A stretch of 64,000 nucleotides of DNA from Plasmopara viticola (GCA_001695595.3 MBPM02000059.1:434001-498000), one strand, 5' to 3'; positions 32,382 through 44,587 are shown, counted from the stretch's first letter. The notes: generated by a model from the sequence alone, not told the origin. Program-made: numbers and translations.

Positions 32382-33491
32382 ATGCTACTGCGCCGCTGTC
32401 TTCTCTTTCTGTTTGCGCTGTTGCTGCAGCCGTTCAGCTCGGGCCAAAAATGCTCACATTATTCCCGCGACGAACTTCTCGCCCGTCTTGATGTACGGAT
32501 AACCAAATGCCTGGGCCCGAGCGCTACCTCCATCATGCTTTCCACCTTGACGGAACGATTTGTCGCCAACGAATTCGACCGCCGCCAGCCGTTGGCACTT
32601 GTGCTATTTTCAAATTCGAGCGATTTGCTGCAATCTCTAGCTGGTGCTTTGGCGTCATCACTGTTTGGCTCCTCTCGATCGCCACATACAGTTCGAAGCG
32701 TTGATTTTCAGACGCTGCTCGAACATTCGCGCATTTCTAATTATGACATTAAGCAGACACTGCGCTCAACTTTGGTTTCATCACTTGATGCCTGCCCCGA
32801 GCGTAGCCTCTTTGTACTTGACAATGTCCAGGCATTGGATGACGCCACATTGCCAGTGCTAGATGTGTTTCTGGATCCTTTGAATGGCAACCGTGCGCAG
32901 TTCCAGCAATATGTAGATGGCCAAGCCAGTCGTGTATTTGACTGTATCAATTCAGTTTTTCTCTTTCTTTACATAATTCCGGCTCAGCACTATCCGTCAG
33001 GCAGTGGAGAGGGTAATTTTAACAATTGGCGCGAACTTTTAATGCAACGTTGGTCACGCTCTGAAGGATTGATAGAAGAGTTTACACCGCAAGCCCTTGT
33101 GGGGAGACTTACGGACGCAGTAGCAGTATTCCCATCGAGAGAAGGTGGTAGCGCTGACACTTGGTATGAGGAATTTAAAAAGTCCCACGAGTGGCGTCAC
33201 ATGTGCGAGCTGCAACTAAAGTTTGCGGAAGACGAAGTTGATGAGGGTGAAGACAACAAGAATATATTTGCAGCTGGTGCGCTCTCACTTGTAGCTGAAA
33301 ATATGGCTGCAGCTGCTCCTATTATTCCGGGAGTGATTGCGATGATCTCAATACCGGCTTACTTGCTTATTCTGACGCGTGCCAAACGCTGGAACGTTGA
33401 CACCGTCAAAGAGCGGGGAACAATTCACCGCCGACGAAATAGTGGTAGCAGTGGCGGTACTAAGCGAAAGAGAAGAAAGACACGCAAGTGA
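32382..33491 (+). CDS. Torsin-like AAA+ protein with degraded nucleotide site
   Basis: 369 residues from ATG. Residues 1-21 are a signal peptide (Arg/Leu-rich, ending near S-S-G), so the main domain should be in the ER or perinuclear lumen. The core resembles torsin AAA+ proteins: the strand before the P-loop (L-A-L-V-L-F-S) is present but followed by N-S-S-D instead of G..G.GK(S/N), so Walker A is missing. The Walker B strand S-L-F-V-L-D-N-V-Q (D147) keeps the Asp but has Asn in place of the catalytic Glu. The following F-L-D-P, V-D-G and I-N-S-V-F-L-F-L blocks match torsin spacing. A hydrophobic segment at about 313-335 and a strongly basic tail (K-R-K-R-R-K-T-R-K) predict a single-pass membrane anchor, which torsins usually lack. 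It could be a pseudo-ATPase analogous to the torsin cofactors LAP1/LULL1. Family call moderate. Confidence 0.6.
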   Translation: MLLRRCLLFLFALLLQPFSSGQKCSHYSRDELLARLDVRITKCLGPSATSIMLSTLTERFVANEFDRRQPLALVLFSNSSDLLQSLAGALASSLFGSSRSPHTVRSVDFQTLLEHSRISNYDIKQTLRSTLVSSLDACPERSLFVLDNVQALDDATLPVLDVFLDPLNGNRAQFQQYVDGQASRVFDCINSVFLFLYIIPAQHYPSGSGEGNFNNWRELLMQRWSRSEGLIEEFTPQALVGRLTDAVAVFPSREGGSADTWYEEFKKSHEWRHMCELQLKFAEDEVDEGEDNKNIFAAGALSLVAENMAAAAPIIPGVIAMISIPAYLLILTRAKRWNVDTVKERGTIHRRRNSGSSGGTKRKRRKTRK

Positions 33492-34196
33492 CGTCTCAAA
33501 CGCGTATTTACAAATACAATTTATTGAATCTACACTCTTATTGCTCATAACTGATGAATCGAAATTACTAGTCACTTATTGCACATGGAGTGAAAGACTT
33601 GCTCAGGGTGCACTTAAAGCTCACTCTCAATGCAACTGTCTACGAATCTTACGACGTCATAACTTGGCGCAAAGTCGCGTGTAAGCGCAAACATGAGATT
33701 TAACGTGTCAGGTGTGCCTTGTAAATGTTGCAGATTTACAAACTACTCCCAGCGAATATTGCTGAGAAAATTAAGTACTATGAGCTTTGCGTCGCTGGGC
33801 CTCATAATTGATGGCGCTTAAGGCTGTGGTTCCAGCCGTGAAGTTTGTAATCATGTGTCAAGTTTTATGGTGTCGTATGTCACCTTCAAAGCATGAACGG
33901 TCCACCACCTTCATCACGCGGAAGGCTAAGCTCGGGTGAGAGAAGATGCTTGTATACACAATGTTTGCTATGCGCCAAATCTTGAAAGCTTGGTCACGAG
34001 GAAGGCATATCGTCACGTCATGCAGCCTTTAGATTCAAACGCGAGACTTGATGTGGTAAGCCTAGGAAGTTCGGCTTGTTGCAACAGGTTAAACGTGCGC
34101 ACTTTAGTCGTGACGGCACATTTTTTGTTGATAAAATACCTTTACTTCATAGCACGTGCCTTCGCTATAGAAAGGAAGTATCGTATTGTATTGTAT
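33492..34196. other. Intergenic between torsin-like gene and SINE 1
   Basis: No gene recognised. Frames present are short and without motifs. The last bases before the SINE are a TATTG-type microsatellite (about 34181-34200) that forms the SINE tail. Confidence 0.4.
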
Positions 34197-34486
34197 TGTA
34201 TTACGTTATTGCGTTGCCAAGTTATGCACGTGCTTGGCTCAGTCTGGCTAGTCCACGGCATAGAGTGGTGTCCGCATACGTCGGGTCTCGTTCGGCGGGC
34301 AGTGCAGCCAGCACCGAGGTCGTGAGGGTCTTCCACTATTTTGTTTGGTTCTGACTTGGTAAGAGCCCAAGTGGCGATCTGGTGCTGGAGACCGTCGCGT
34401 CGAGGGTGAGACTCGTTAGAGACCTGCAGATGCCCGAGAGCACCTGCCCGAAGCGCGCGAGCATTTAGCCCCCGCGCTTGGAAGGA
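34197..34486 (-). mobile_element. SINE-like element, copy 1
   Basis: A 290-bp sequence repeated at 37882-38171 with only four differences by eye. Read on the minus strand it starts with a tRNA-like head (an A-box-like GGGCTAAATGC about 15 bases in and a B-box-like AACGAGTCTCACC further on) and ends in a pentanucleotide tail (AATAC repeats, seen as TATTG on the plus strand). That structure, plus length and lack of coding capacity, fits a Pol III-derived SINE. Family name not assigned; no clear target-site duplication seen. Confidence 0.75.
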
Positions 34487-37400
34487 GGGCGTCACCCCAA
34501 CCTTTTCCGACGCTTGTAAAGGAAGTGTTTTCTAAAAAGAGACCTAAAGCAAATGCACAACAAATACTCTGTGTGTAACCTGATACCCACAGTGCCATTA
34601 AACAGTGCAACAGTTAAATCGATTTTAAAGGACTACGAAAAACATCTAGCTTGTATGAGAGCAATAGCTATCATTGCGAGTAGCTAATTATTTGCAGAGC
34701 GAACCAGGACTTGTCAGAGCTCACACAAAAGAGACTCCCGATTGCAAACGCGATGAACGGAAGTACTCGTATGTCTGTCGTGAGCCCAGGGACGCACAAT
34801 TCTATCACCGAGCATTGGCGGTCTGAAGTCTGATTATAATATGATCTTTGAGTCGCAGCTCGAAGTGGTGGTGTGTACAGAAGATCGCTGGGGGCAAGCT
34901 CACAAAAGCGAATTGATGTTGCAAATCTAGAGGTCATCTGGGACTTTAGCACAATCGGTTTCAGATGATCCCTACCTAGATTTGTAATGTCAAAGTTTTG
35001 AATGGTTGCCACTTATTTAGTCGCTTTAAGGTTTCGATAGCGCCATTTACTCGTTGTTGCAATTTGTCCGACGATGCAAAGTTGAGCTCGATCCCTATTA
35101 TAGCCGCTTCGGACATCTTCTCATTCGACTCGTCAGAAGTGTAGGAAGGACGTATGTGCCAGGATCATCACTGAGACTCCAAAAGACTGACCATGCTCTG
35201 ATGCGAAAGCACTGGCTTAATCGAACTATAACAAAGTGCTGCCGGGTGCAAGTTGCTCAGAACATCTACTTCTTCACTGTACATTTGTATGAGAAACTGG
35301 TACATTCACAAGCAAATAGCTAAATTTTGCTAAGAAAAGGGAGAGTTTTTCTTCACTACCGTCTTTTATATCTCTCTTATAATTCTTAGAGGCTTCGATT
35401 TATATGTGTTTTTATTATGTTAAGAATACATTCTATTTCTTGGCATAATTTGTATATCATTTTTCTGAAGAAACTACGTAATTGTAGCTACAAACCGATA
35501 TAAAAAGTTTTTGATAGTAAATTTAATGTATGAAATTAAAGCCATTTTACGTCTTCTGCGACGCCATGATGCGAATTTATGACGAAAAGCAAGGCAAGCC
35601 AATAATGAATAGTTACAACAGATGGCATCCTTCAAATCCTAGCGATTCCCGGCAAATTTTGCTCCATTGTTCGGTGCGCTCTGAGACTGTATATACTCGG
35701 TATATAGGTGCTTGTCATTAACATTGGAGATCACACCGCTGTGTAAAGCTATAAATTTTCCTTATCTCCCCAAGCGAATAAAAAGGTGACTATCGCTATT
35801 TTTAAGTGCAGCGGTATGGTACGATACAGAGCGAATTGACATTTTCTGGCTTGCAACAATCCATTGCAGACCACCTCAAGACTTAAATCTGACAGAGAAG
35901 ACAATAAAAATCATCATTGTGCAATTCATACGTCATTTTATGACTGCAATCGTGATTTAAATACTTCCTCTGCGGAACGAGATACTCGGGTTTGGCTATT
36001 GAAAACCTCGCACATCCAAAGTGACGACGTCACGCGCAGCCAAATTTTTTTTCTCAAGCTTGAGGCAAAATGCTTCTGTCGATCACAAACTTTAGCGCGA
36101 TCAAATTTGCAATGGCCATTATGTGCCTTCCACGTTCTTGAATAATATGGGTGACGCGTATTAAGTAGACATATCTACTTGACTACGACTTCTGGAGTCG
36201 AGTGATTTAAACCTTATGTATGACCTTGCATCGATTTTCCAGAGGTGCATTCAGCGCGTGCGCTTCGACGACTCCATTGAGCGAATTAGGTGACCGCTCT
36301 CAGTTCATCACACACACTCTACAATCCCTGCATTCGACGTTTCAAGACGTAGTGCTCTAACACGCATAGTCGAGCTATCGTCCCACGATTTAACTGGCGC
36401 AGCTTATTTGCTGTCGCCTCGGCCATCTGAGCACGTAATTAAGCACGATCGAGAATTCTGAGCATCATGCACGATGCACAGCTCCTCTTTTGCGTTCTAA
36501 TAGTGATCTGCAACGGTTCTATGATGATAGATTAGAGCGCTGATTTCCTTAGAGGACGATTGACTACAAAGGGTTTCATGATGTCCATAGTACTTTTCAG
36601 ATCGTCTTTGAGCGATCCAGCCGCGTGGGGTATAAGCATTAATGGCTTGGTCTTTTTTCTGACAAGACTTTTTGAAATTTTGTTCCATCCAGAATATATG
36701 CTCCAAGATGTTGCCATTCAATCAAGACGATCACAAACGATGCCAAAGTAAATTATTGTCGGAAATGAGCTCTCGTGAGCGAGTTACGCCAGCAAGCCTC
36801 GCGCGATTGTTGATGCACCGTTGAAAAATGGAATTGAGTGCGATGAAAATTTAAGAATTGTGTCTCTAGACGAGCTGCACATCCTAACAAGCTTGCATCG
36901 GACGCGTCTGAATGTCTCAACATAAATAACAATCTTTTGACTACATGCGGTCATCATTTCATGCATTTGAACTCTATCATGCGACAATTAATATAAAAGA
37001 TTCTGCCTCAATAAGTTGTGTAATCTTTGAAATCACCAACAGTGTTTAAGGATCCTATCAAGTGCATCCGGGATTTACGCTGTGAATTTTCGTGCTGCAC
37101 CAAAGGTTTAATGCTGCGATTCGTAAAGCCAACTCGATTAACCAGAAAACTCACCGTGGCCGGTCGTATGTTTTCTCACTCGCGATTTCCAGTGGTGCCG
37201 TCTCAGTCGTGACCGCTGTCATTGTCGTTTAATTGGTTCTTCGTCTTTGGTTTTTGCTGTGGCTAGAGGCTTCGACGCAAAGAAATTTGCAGGACGTAAT
37301 ACTGCTGATTGGTCTAGTTCCCATACTTCTCCGCTTCCCGGCCGCTTCTCCTTCTTGCAATCTTGTTGGCTCTCAGATGTCGAGCGTGCATCCTTTAGAG

Positions 37401-37881
37401 GGGGGAGAGTGGCTACACTACAAAAGTAGAGTTATTATGATATCCCGTTAATGATACGTAGGTAAGTAGCTATTGTCTGGTTGGCCTACAAAAATATTAT
37501 ATTTACTCTACTCATAAAATAAGTCAGAGCTTAATTAACAAATCACGACATTTGATCTCGACCTAAAATAATAAACTCGCGCGGGGCTTGAGGCATTGTC
37601 TCATTTGACTGATTTATCCTGTTTTTTCAATCTAGTACGAGCTTAATTTTTCGAACAGTCCAAGCCTGTTTCCCGATTATAACATGCAAAACTCCTCTCC
37701 TACTTTTGTCCGAGAGCTTTTTTTGCTTATGTTTGGCAAGTGCGGTCGCAGTTCTTGATTCTGCTAATTCTATCCATCCAAATTTTCAAAAATGTTAAAT
37801 ATGTATGTGCAAGAAAACTGAACTCAGGAAGGCTTTTGAGCTCATCTTCTTTTGATCTCAGCATTAATGTAATGTATGTAA
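34487..37881. other. Inter-SINE region, no recognised gene
   Basis: 3.4 kb without an intact gene. The frame at 34671-35012 (-) starts with GTG and matches nothing I know. Near 37390-37410 a purine run (GAGGGGGGAGAGTGG) after an open stretch could be a polypurine tract preceding a 3' LTR, but I cannot find the matching 5' LTR. Confidence 0.35.
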
Positions 37882-38171
37882 TGTATTACGTTATCGCGTT
37901 GCCAATTTATGCACGTGCTAGGCTCAGTCTGGCTAGTCCACGGCATAGAGTGGTGTCCGCATACGTTGGGTCTCGTTCGGCGGGCAGTGCAGCCAGCACC
38001 GAGGTCGTGAGGGTCTTCCACTATTTTGTTTGGTTCTGACTTGGTAAGAGCCCAAGTGGCGATCTGGTGCTGGAGACCGTCGCGTCGAGGGTGAGACTCG
38101 TTAGAGACCTGCAGATGCCCGAGAGCACCTGCCCGAAGCGCGCGAGCATTTAGCCCCCGCGCTTGGAAGGA
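37882..38171 (-). mobile_element. SINE-like element, copy 2
   Basis: Second copy of the 290-bp element at 34197-34486, same orientation, differing at about four positions. Its tail (TAATG-type repeats just left of 37882) differs from that of copy 1, and the flanks beyond 38171 are unrelated to those of copy 1. This argues for two independent insertions rather than one segmental duplication. Confidence 0.75.
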
Positions 38172-40696
38172 TGGGACTTACACAGACGAAGCAGCTGTAA
38201 ATTTGTATCTCCTATGCTGTAAAGTCACATTGACTCATCAATGAAAGATATCAGGCACGAGACGCAGCGTCTGGCTGCTAGAAGATTTCATGAAGCGTCC
38301 CAAAGCAAAATTATTGATTTCGAAGATATTCGTTAATTTATCTCATCAAGTGCAAAAGAAATCCACATTTTATACCACAAATAAAATTGAATAGTAAGCA
38401 GAGCAACTTTCAATTTGACTTGTGCTATACAAAATCTGACTGACCATGATGTCAAAAAAATATATGAAAATGTGTAGGAGTCACTTTGTGATCATCATAT
38501 CCTCAAATGTAATAAAGTTCCAGTATTTGTGATAGCATTTTTAGTTTTTTATAATAAATGAGAGGTAGATAATTAATTGTATATATATTGTAGTAAATAG
38601 ATCAGTCTTCAATCTACATTCTACAGCACAATTCGATATCTTAAAGTTCTAAGGCAGATCGCATAACTTTCTTTACGCCTCCTCTGTGCAAGCACTGTGT
38701 GATCCGTCGCACAAAAAAGCACTTGATTTGTGGGAACCACAACGACGGCACATCAAAGATCGACAAGATAGAAAACGGGTACCAGAAAAAGCAATCAGGT
38801 TTCAGCAGTGCTGCACCTAGAATTAATAAGTCGAGAGTACCTTATTATTTTGCGTTATGGTTGAGAGCATATGTGTGCGAATATTGTTATTTTTCTATCG
38901 TGAGAAAAAACCGAACGGTGTATAGATAGCATAGATACGAAGTCATTGAGTATGCGGTCTTTTTTATCAATGAGCTGAATCATCTTCGAAGTGGGCTCTA
39001 CATTTTTCGGTTGATAGACCGGATAGAATGCTTTTATGGTGTCGAATCCGGTCTCTCAACCGTAGCAAAAAAAAGTTAAGGAGTTGGAGGGTATACTTCT
39101 ATAAAATTGTACTAAATATCGATACCCAAATATGTCGATTGAGCAGAATTGGTACAACTACGCATCACATGATTAAGTCATGTCGAGCGGTAGATAACCC
39201 TACTTTTTAAATGTTCGCTGAACATGTTTACTATCCAGACAATGTTCTTTGGTTCGCGTCGCTTGCTTAGCATGAGCAAAGACGTTAGAAGCTGCTTACA
39301 AGAGAACAACGTCGCGTTCGCCAAAGTTCATCAAACAGGGAAATGTTTGCAAGAGCTTTGTGGTCCGAAGAATATTTAAATGGCATTACAAAACTTCCTT
39401 AGAAGACTGAAAGTTCGTCTTGAATTGACAAGTTGAGCCAGCAAAAAATTGAGTGGTGAAACTTTTAAAGAACCCTGACGCCTAAGTGCTGGTCATAAGA
39501 GTCGTTGATATGCTGTTAGTGGCAAGCGACGGATGAGCGATGCTTACGTACTTAAAAGGCCATCCGTCACTGATAAGAATATTAAAGCTATACTTCAAGC
39601 GGCTGATACCGAGCTAGATGCACGTCCAAAAATATTGCTGATGCTGTGCTGAATTCAGGGTTGGGTCTACAGCTGCTGAATCTAATACAAGGTTGATACT
39701 GAGAATGAAGTAGTTGCACATCCCTGGAGTAGAAATATATATGCTGTAAACCCTAATCAGGCCGCATTAAGAGTCAAACCAATCAAGCGCAAACCTAGAG
39801 CAAGGATTAAGTATCTAATTGGAAGGTAAAACACTCCGCACTAGATTGGTGATAAAGAATCACTAAAACAAAATTAGAACGGGCAAAGAAGTAAGGTTCT
39901 AGTTAATTGACCGGGTGGCAACAAAGCAGAAGCTTTTTGACCCTATAATACAAAGGCAAAAGTATCTTTTTATGGATACGGGACTCGAGGGACCACGGAG
40001 TTATGCTTCTTCAGCAATAGAAGGAAAAGAAATTTACGAAACAACGATGCGCACGGGAAAAAAAGGGGAAGAGTTGTTAATTCCTTGTGTTGTTTCAAAG
40101 ACCGTAGGCTTTCAGACATCGCATTGAAATGTTTAAAGGATGAGGACATTCTAGATTCGAATAGACTTTAAAAATGTATCTTGCCAATCTATACGTCAAG
40201 CGAAAAGAAGGCGCTAAATGAGTGCGAAAGTATCGAAAATGGTTCAGCAGACGTGTCTGGTAAGCAATTTGCTTTGATCGTAATGCATACAGTAATAAGG
40301 TGGATTGGCTTGCGACGCAAGGAAAATTTCTGGAAATGTTAAAAAATTAAGAATAGGAACTTGTTATGGTTAATGCCGTTATCGGTTAAGCATACTACCC
40401 ATTTGATGGCGATGACTCGGAAACGCGTCATGATATCTAGGCTGAGGTGGACGAAGATATGTTACAGATCCTATCTATCTTTGCTGATGATGCTAAGAAA
40501 GTACTGTAGAAGTATTATAAATATTTTTTAAAGGGAAATGATACCGGGCAGGCACTTTTCGCTAACGAGTAGGCACTGATGTTTATATGAACTAAATTGA
40601 TTGGCATTTCTTCTCTGTGATTGGCTGGAGGATTAATTCTCCGTCGTGATCTCAATTCCCATCAGCCACACCAATCCTAGATGCAACTTATCCTAA
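38172..40696. other. Region with coding-like relics, unassigned
   Basis: No intact gene. Plus-strand stretches at about 38690-38860 (C-K-H-C then basic, Asn/Gly-rich), 39580-39700 and 39915-40127 read like former coding sequence, with several frame breaks. The first vaguely recalls small zinc-ribbon proteins found beside virus-like DNA polymerases, but the second Cys pair is not visible. AT-rich, with a TA-rich run near 38580. Confidence 0.3.
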
Positions 40697-41287
40697 AACT
40701 ACTACTGTAACGACCAAGCCGACTCCATTGCGATGGTCTTCCGACCTCATGTCACACGTAAGAGCCTCCCTGAGATCCAACGACGAGTTCTTGCTGTCGT
40801 GGTCAGTGGGAAATGAACGTGTGCAACGAAAGAGAACTAGAGATGCACCAAGGATTGAACAACCAAACAAACTCATGATTGAAGGTGGTGTGAAGGACAA
40901 TAACGGATGTGACATCCTTGTGTACGATGATAGCAACGACAACAGTGGGAGTAAGGACAACGAAAGACCCACCAAACCTTCACGATTGGATAGTGATACG
41001 GCTATGATGGCAGAGGTTGTCATGGCAGCACGAGATCTTCCACAATCATACGAAGAGGCAGTGAAAGGGCCAGAGAGCCAGCACTAAGTCAAAGCTATTG
41101 AGAAAAACTTCGTGGCACACGAGCGAAACAAGACATGAGCACCCGTCAAGCGCCAACCATGAATGAAGACTGTTGGCTGCAAGTGGGTCTGGGCAAAAAA
41201 GACTGACGGACGATACAAAGCCCGATCAGTGGCACTAGGGTTCCTACAGATAGTCGGTGTGAACTTCTTCGAGTCATATGCAGCAGT
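40697..41287. repeat. Inverted repeat, left arm (about 591 bp)
   Basis: Pairs with 41724-42314 in inverted orientation. Similarity is highest near the loop, with an uninterrupted identical run of over 100 bp around 41118-41236, and fades outward. The loop is 436 bp (41288-41723). Produced by two head-on Copia copies. Confidence 0.85.
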
Positions 41288-41723
41288 AGCCAACATGAAC
41301 TATATTTGTATACTAATATCAGTGTGTTGTGCGGCGGGATATATCCTAGATCAAGTCGATGTCGACACTGCTTATCTCCACGCAGGCCTTGATGAATAGG
41401 TGTATCTTGAGCCACCGAAGAAAACGTTCTCAAGCTCAATCGTGCACTGTACGGACTGAAGCAAGCTGCAAGCGCTTGGAACAACACCATCCACAATGCG
41501 TCATTAGGGATAAATCTCGTCGCATGTGGTAGTGATAGGTGCGTTTACAAGAAGAAAGACGGTGACACCTAAAGAATGCAATGGGTCAGCGCTTCCAAAT
41601 AAAACATCTCGGTCCAGTCGGCATGGATATCAATTACAACAGTAAGAAACGAGAAATGTATATAACACAACGAAACTACATCCATGAGACCGGCGAAATG
41701 TTCCGCCAAGTACACGCTCGCAC
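40697..41723 (+). mobile_element. Ty1/Copia fragment (reverse transcriptase part)
   Basis: Plus-strand remnant of a Copia pol gene. 40728-41087 carries the linker before the reverse transcriptase, ending in Y-E-E-A-V-K-G-P. 41163-41399 carries the start of the reverse transcriptase: K-T-V-G-C-K-W-V-W-A-K-K, Y-K-A-R-S-V-A-L, and Q-V-D-V-D-T-A-Y-L-H-A with the first catalytic Asp region, followed by an in-frame stop and V-Y-L-E-P-P. 41581-41700 matches later reverse transcriptase (I-K-H-L-G-P-V-G-M). gag, protease, integrase and LTRs are missing. It ends abruptly at the junction with the minus-strand element at 41723/41724. Confidence 0.85.
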
Positions 41724-42314
41724 ACTGCTGCATATGACTCGAAGAAGTCCACACCGAATAGCGGTAGGAACCTAAGTGCCACTGATCGGGCTTTGTATCG
41801 TCCGTCAGTCTTTTTTGCCCAGACCCACTTGCAGCCAACAGTCTTCATTCATGGTTGGCGCTTGACGGGTGCTCATGTCTTGTTTCGCTCGTGTGCCTCG
41901 AAGTTTTTCTCAATAGCTTTGACTTAGTGCTGGCTCTCTGGCCCTTTCACTGCCTCTTCGTATGATTGTGGAAGATCTCGTGCTGCCATGACAAACTCTG
42001 CCATCATAGCCGTATCACTATCCAATCGTGAAGGTTTGGTGGGTCTTTCGTTGTCCTTACTCCTACTGTTGTCGTTGCTCTCATTGTACACAAGGGTGTC
42101 ACATCCGTTATTGTCCTCCACACCACCTTCGATCGTGAGATTGTTTGGTTGTTCAATCCTTGGTCCATCTCCAATTTTCTCTCGTTGCACAGGTCCATCT
42201 CTCTCACTGAGCACATCAGCAAGAACACGTCGTTGGAACTCAGGGTGGCTCTTACGTGCGACATGAGGTCGGAATACCATCGCGTTGGAGTCGGCTTGGT
42301 CGTTATAGTAGAGT
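41724..42314. repeat. Inverted repeat, right arm (about 591 bp)
   Basis: Reverse-complement partner of 40697-41287. It belongs to the minus-strand Copia element, running from the pre-reverse-transcriptase linker to the first part of the reverse transcriptase, where homology stops exactly at the junction with the plus-strand fragment. Confidence 0.85.
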
Positions 42315-44587
42315 TCTCGATGGTGAGGTCCTTGTTGGATCTGTTGCGGGTTCTTTTGGTGTCGAGAAAAATTCGTGATAACCAAACATCCACGTGGTTC
42401 GCTAACAACTATTATATAGCTATCATTCGGTGTAATCATCTCAACATTGTCGTCGGCCGATTCTTCTTCCATCACCACATCACCATTGACATCCTGGAGA
42501 TCATTAGATACCCAGTCCACCACGTCATTCTCTTTAAACTTGATCACCAGTGTTGTCGTCACTGCTCTGTCTGTGTTGACTTCATATATACCGCCTACCT
42601 CTCGTTCATCAAGTGCGACCGTTCGACTCACTTTGACAGTGTTCGTCTCAAGATCGAGTACCTTGTATCCCTTCATGTTGGATGCATACCCTAGTAGCAT
42701 ACAGCGATAGCTCTTCGCATCAAACTTCGTGCGCTTGCTATCATAGATATGTACAAAACCTAACGACCCAAATACGCGCAGATGCTGAAGCGTTGGTTTC
42801 ATCTTGAAGCAAAACTCGAACAAAGTCATGGTCTTGCTGTTGCTGTTTGTGCTCCGATTATTATGTACACTGCCGTGTTCACGGCTTCGGCCCACCACTT
42901 CGTAGCTACACATTTGTAGTGCATCATACTTCTGGTTTTCTTCACAATTGTCCAAATTATGCGCTCCGCGACGCCATTTTGTTGCGGGCTGTATGGCACA
43001 ATCTTCTGATGCACAAAACCATTCTTATACAGAACGTTTTAAGTCGCTTGTTCTTGTATTCGCCATCATAATCAGTACGCGGGACTTTGATCGTCGTTCC
43101 ACACTGTTGATCCATCTCATTTTTGTACTCGATGAACTTTGATGGTACTTCACTCTTCGCTTTCAAAAAATACACAGTTACAAGTCCATTATAATCGTCC
43201 ACGAAGCTCGCCACATAGCGTGACCCATCAGTGGTTTTTGTTTCCATTGGTCCCATGACGTCTGAGTGGACAAGTTGTAGCGGTTGCGTTGTCTTCTTCT
43301 TCGACTATTTGGGAAAGCTAGCCACAGTCATCTTGCTTTGAATGCATCCACCACACAGTTTTCCGTATACGGCCGTCGTCACGTTTGGTAGCCCTTCGGT
43401 GGCCATTTGCATCTTCTCGTAGCTGTCGCAGCTTGTGTGGCCAGTTCTTGCGTGTCACAGCTCCCACTCGTCAATTTCTTTCTCATGCGCCACTAACATT
43501 GCTTTTTCGTGCTCCATCCTCAGCGCGTACACGTTCCCATTGCGTTTGGCCAAGATCATAAGCTCATCATCTTTGTAAATCCCACACTAAGTCTCACCGA
43601 AGCGAACGTCCTGCCCGTGTTGGACAATCTTAGCAATGAACAGCAGCCGTCTGTCCAGTTTTGGAATGTGGAGCACATCTCGCATGGTCACCATTGTTCC
43701 ATTCCCACAGCGAAACCGAACACTTCTTTGGCCGATGACATTTATGCCAGCACCATCCGCAACACTTCTCATAGAAATCTTCTTTGGAAGGTGTTATATG
43801 AGACGAGGCTCCGCTATCCATCAACCATCCTTCTTTGTCTTCCGTGTGCACCGTGCCATCTCGTTTCGGATGTCCTTATTGCGTGAGGAAATTCAAGCTG
43901 CATGTGTCCCACTTTGTGACGGCGGTGGTATTTACCACAGATTGGCTGCTTCTTCTTTTCATTGCTCCCATTATTGTTGGCGTGTGCTGCGTTCGCGACC
44001 ATGAACACGACCGACTCGCAAAGCACCCTTAGTGACTTCTTTATTTTGCTTCCACTCGTATTCCTTCAGAAGCTTCTCCTTGACATCCACCATCGTCATA
44101 CCAACAGAGTTTTTTATGATCGCCACCAACATTTTATACTCAACCGGTAAGCTACCAAGCAGAATAGTCATTTGGCGAGCTTCATCCATCACATCACCAG
44201 CCGTCTCCATTCTTAGTACAGGCTCGTCGAAACGGTCGAGGTGGCTAGCCATACTGTTGCCTTCTTCCATACGAAATTCGTGCAGTCGCCGCGTAAGTGC
44301 AATTCGGTTCTGAAGGTTGCGTTTATTGTAGTAGTCTCGCAGATTATCCCATACCTCTTTTGCGTGCGTGCATGGCAAATCTTGGACTGGTGTTCAACCT
44401 TAATCCCTTGTGCGATGATGGCGTAAGCTTCCATGTCTTTGACGTTCCAATCGACCGTCGTCTCGTCTTCTGAGTTCATTTCCAGAATATGATCCAGGAG
44501 GCCCTTCCGCGCGAGTGGCATCTTCATATTAAATTCCCAGTGGTGATAGTTGTCGATTCCAAGCAGGTTGTCGGGTTTCTTCGTCAT
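41724..44587 (-). pseudogene. Ty1/Copia gag-pol, disrupted and 3'-truncated
   Basis: Minus-strand Copia polyprotein with frameshifts. Order: gag from the ATG at 44587 (L-G-I-D-N-Y-H-H-W near the start, then a gag helix region to about 44040); a basic zinc-knuckle region near 43900-43950 with incomplete CCHC spacing; protease W-L-M-D-S-G-A-S-S-H near 43800-43825; integrase core near 43256-42957 (D-D-Y-N-G-L) and P-Y-S-P-Q-Q-N-G-V-A-E-R at about 42990; a long open stretch 42955-41924 with the integrase C-terminus (L-R-V-F-G-S-L-G-F-V-H) and an acidic linker; then the start of the reverse transcriptase at 41848. It is cut at 41724, so most reverse transcriptase, RNase H and the 3' LTR are gone. 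Not autonomous. Confidence 0.88.

Noticed and set aside
34671..35012. 113-codon minus-strand frame
   Set aside because: Starts with GTG, has no in-frame ATG near the start, matches no family I know and lies in transposon-rich sequence.
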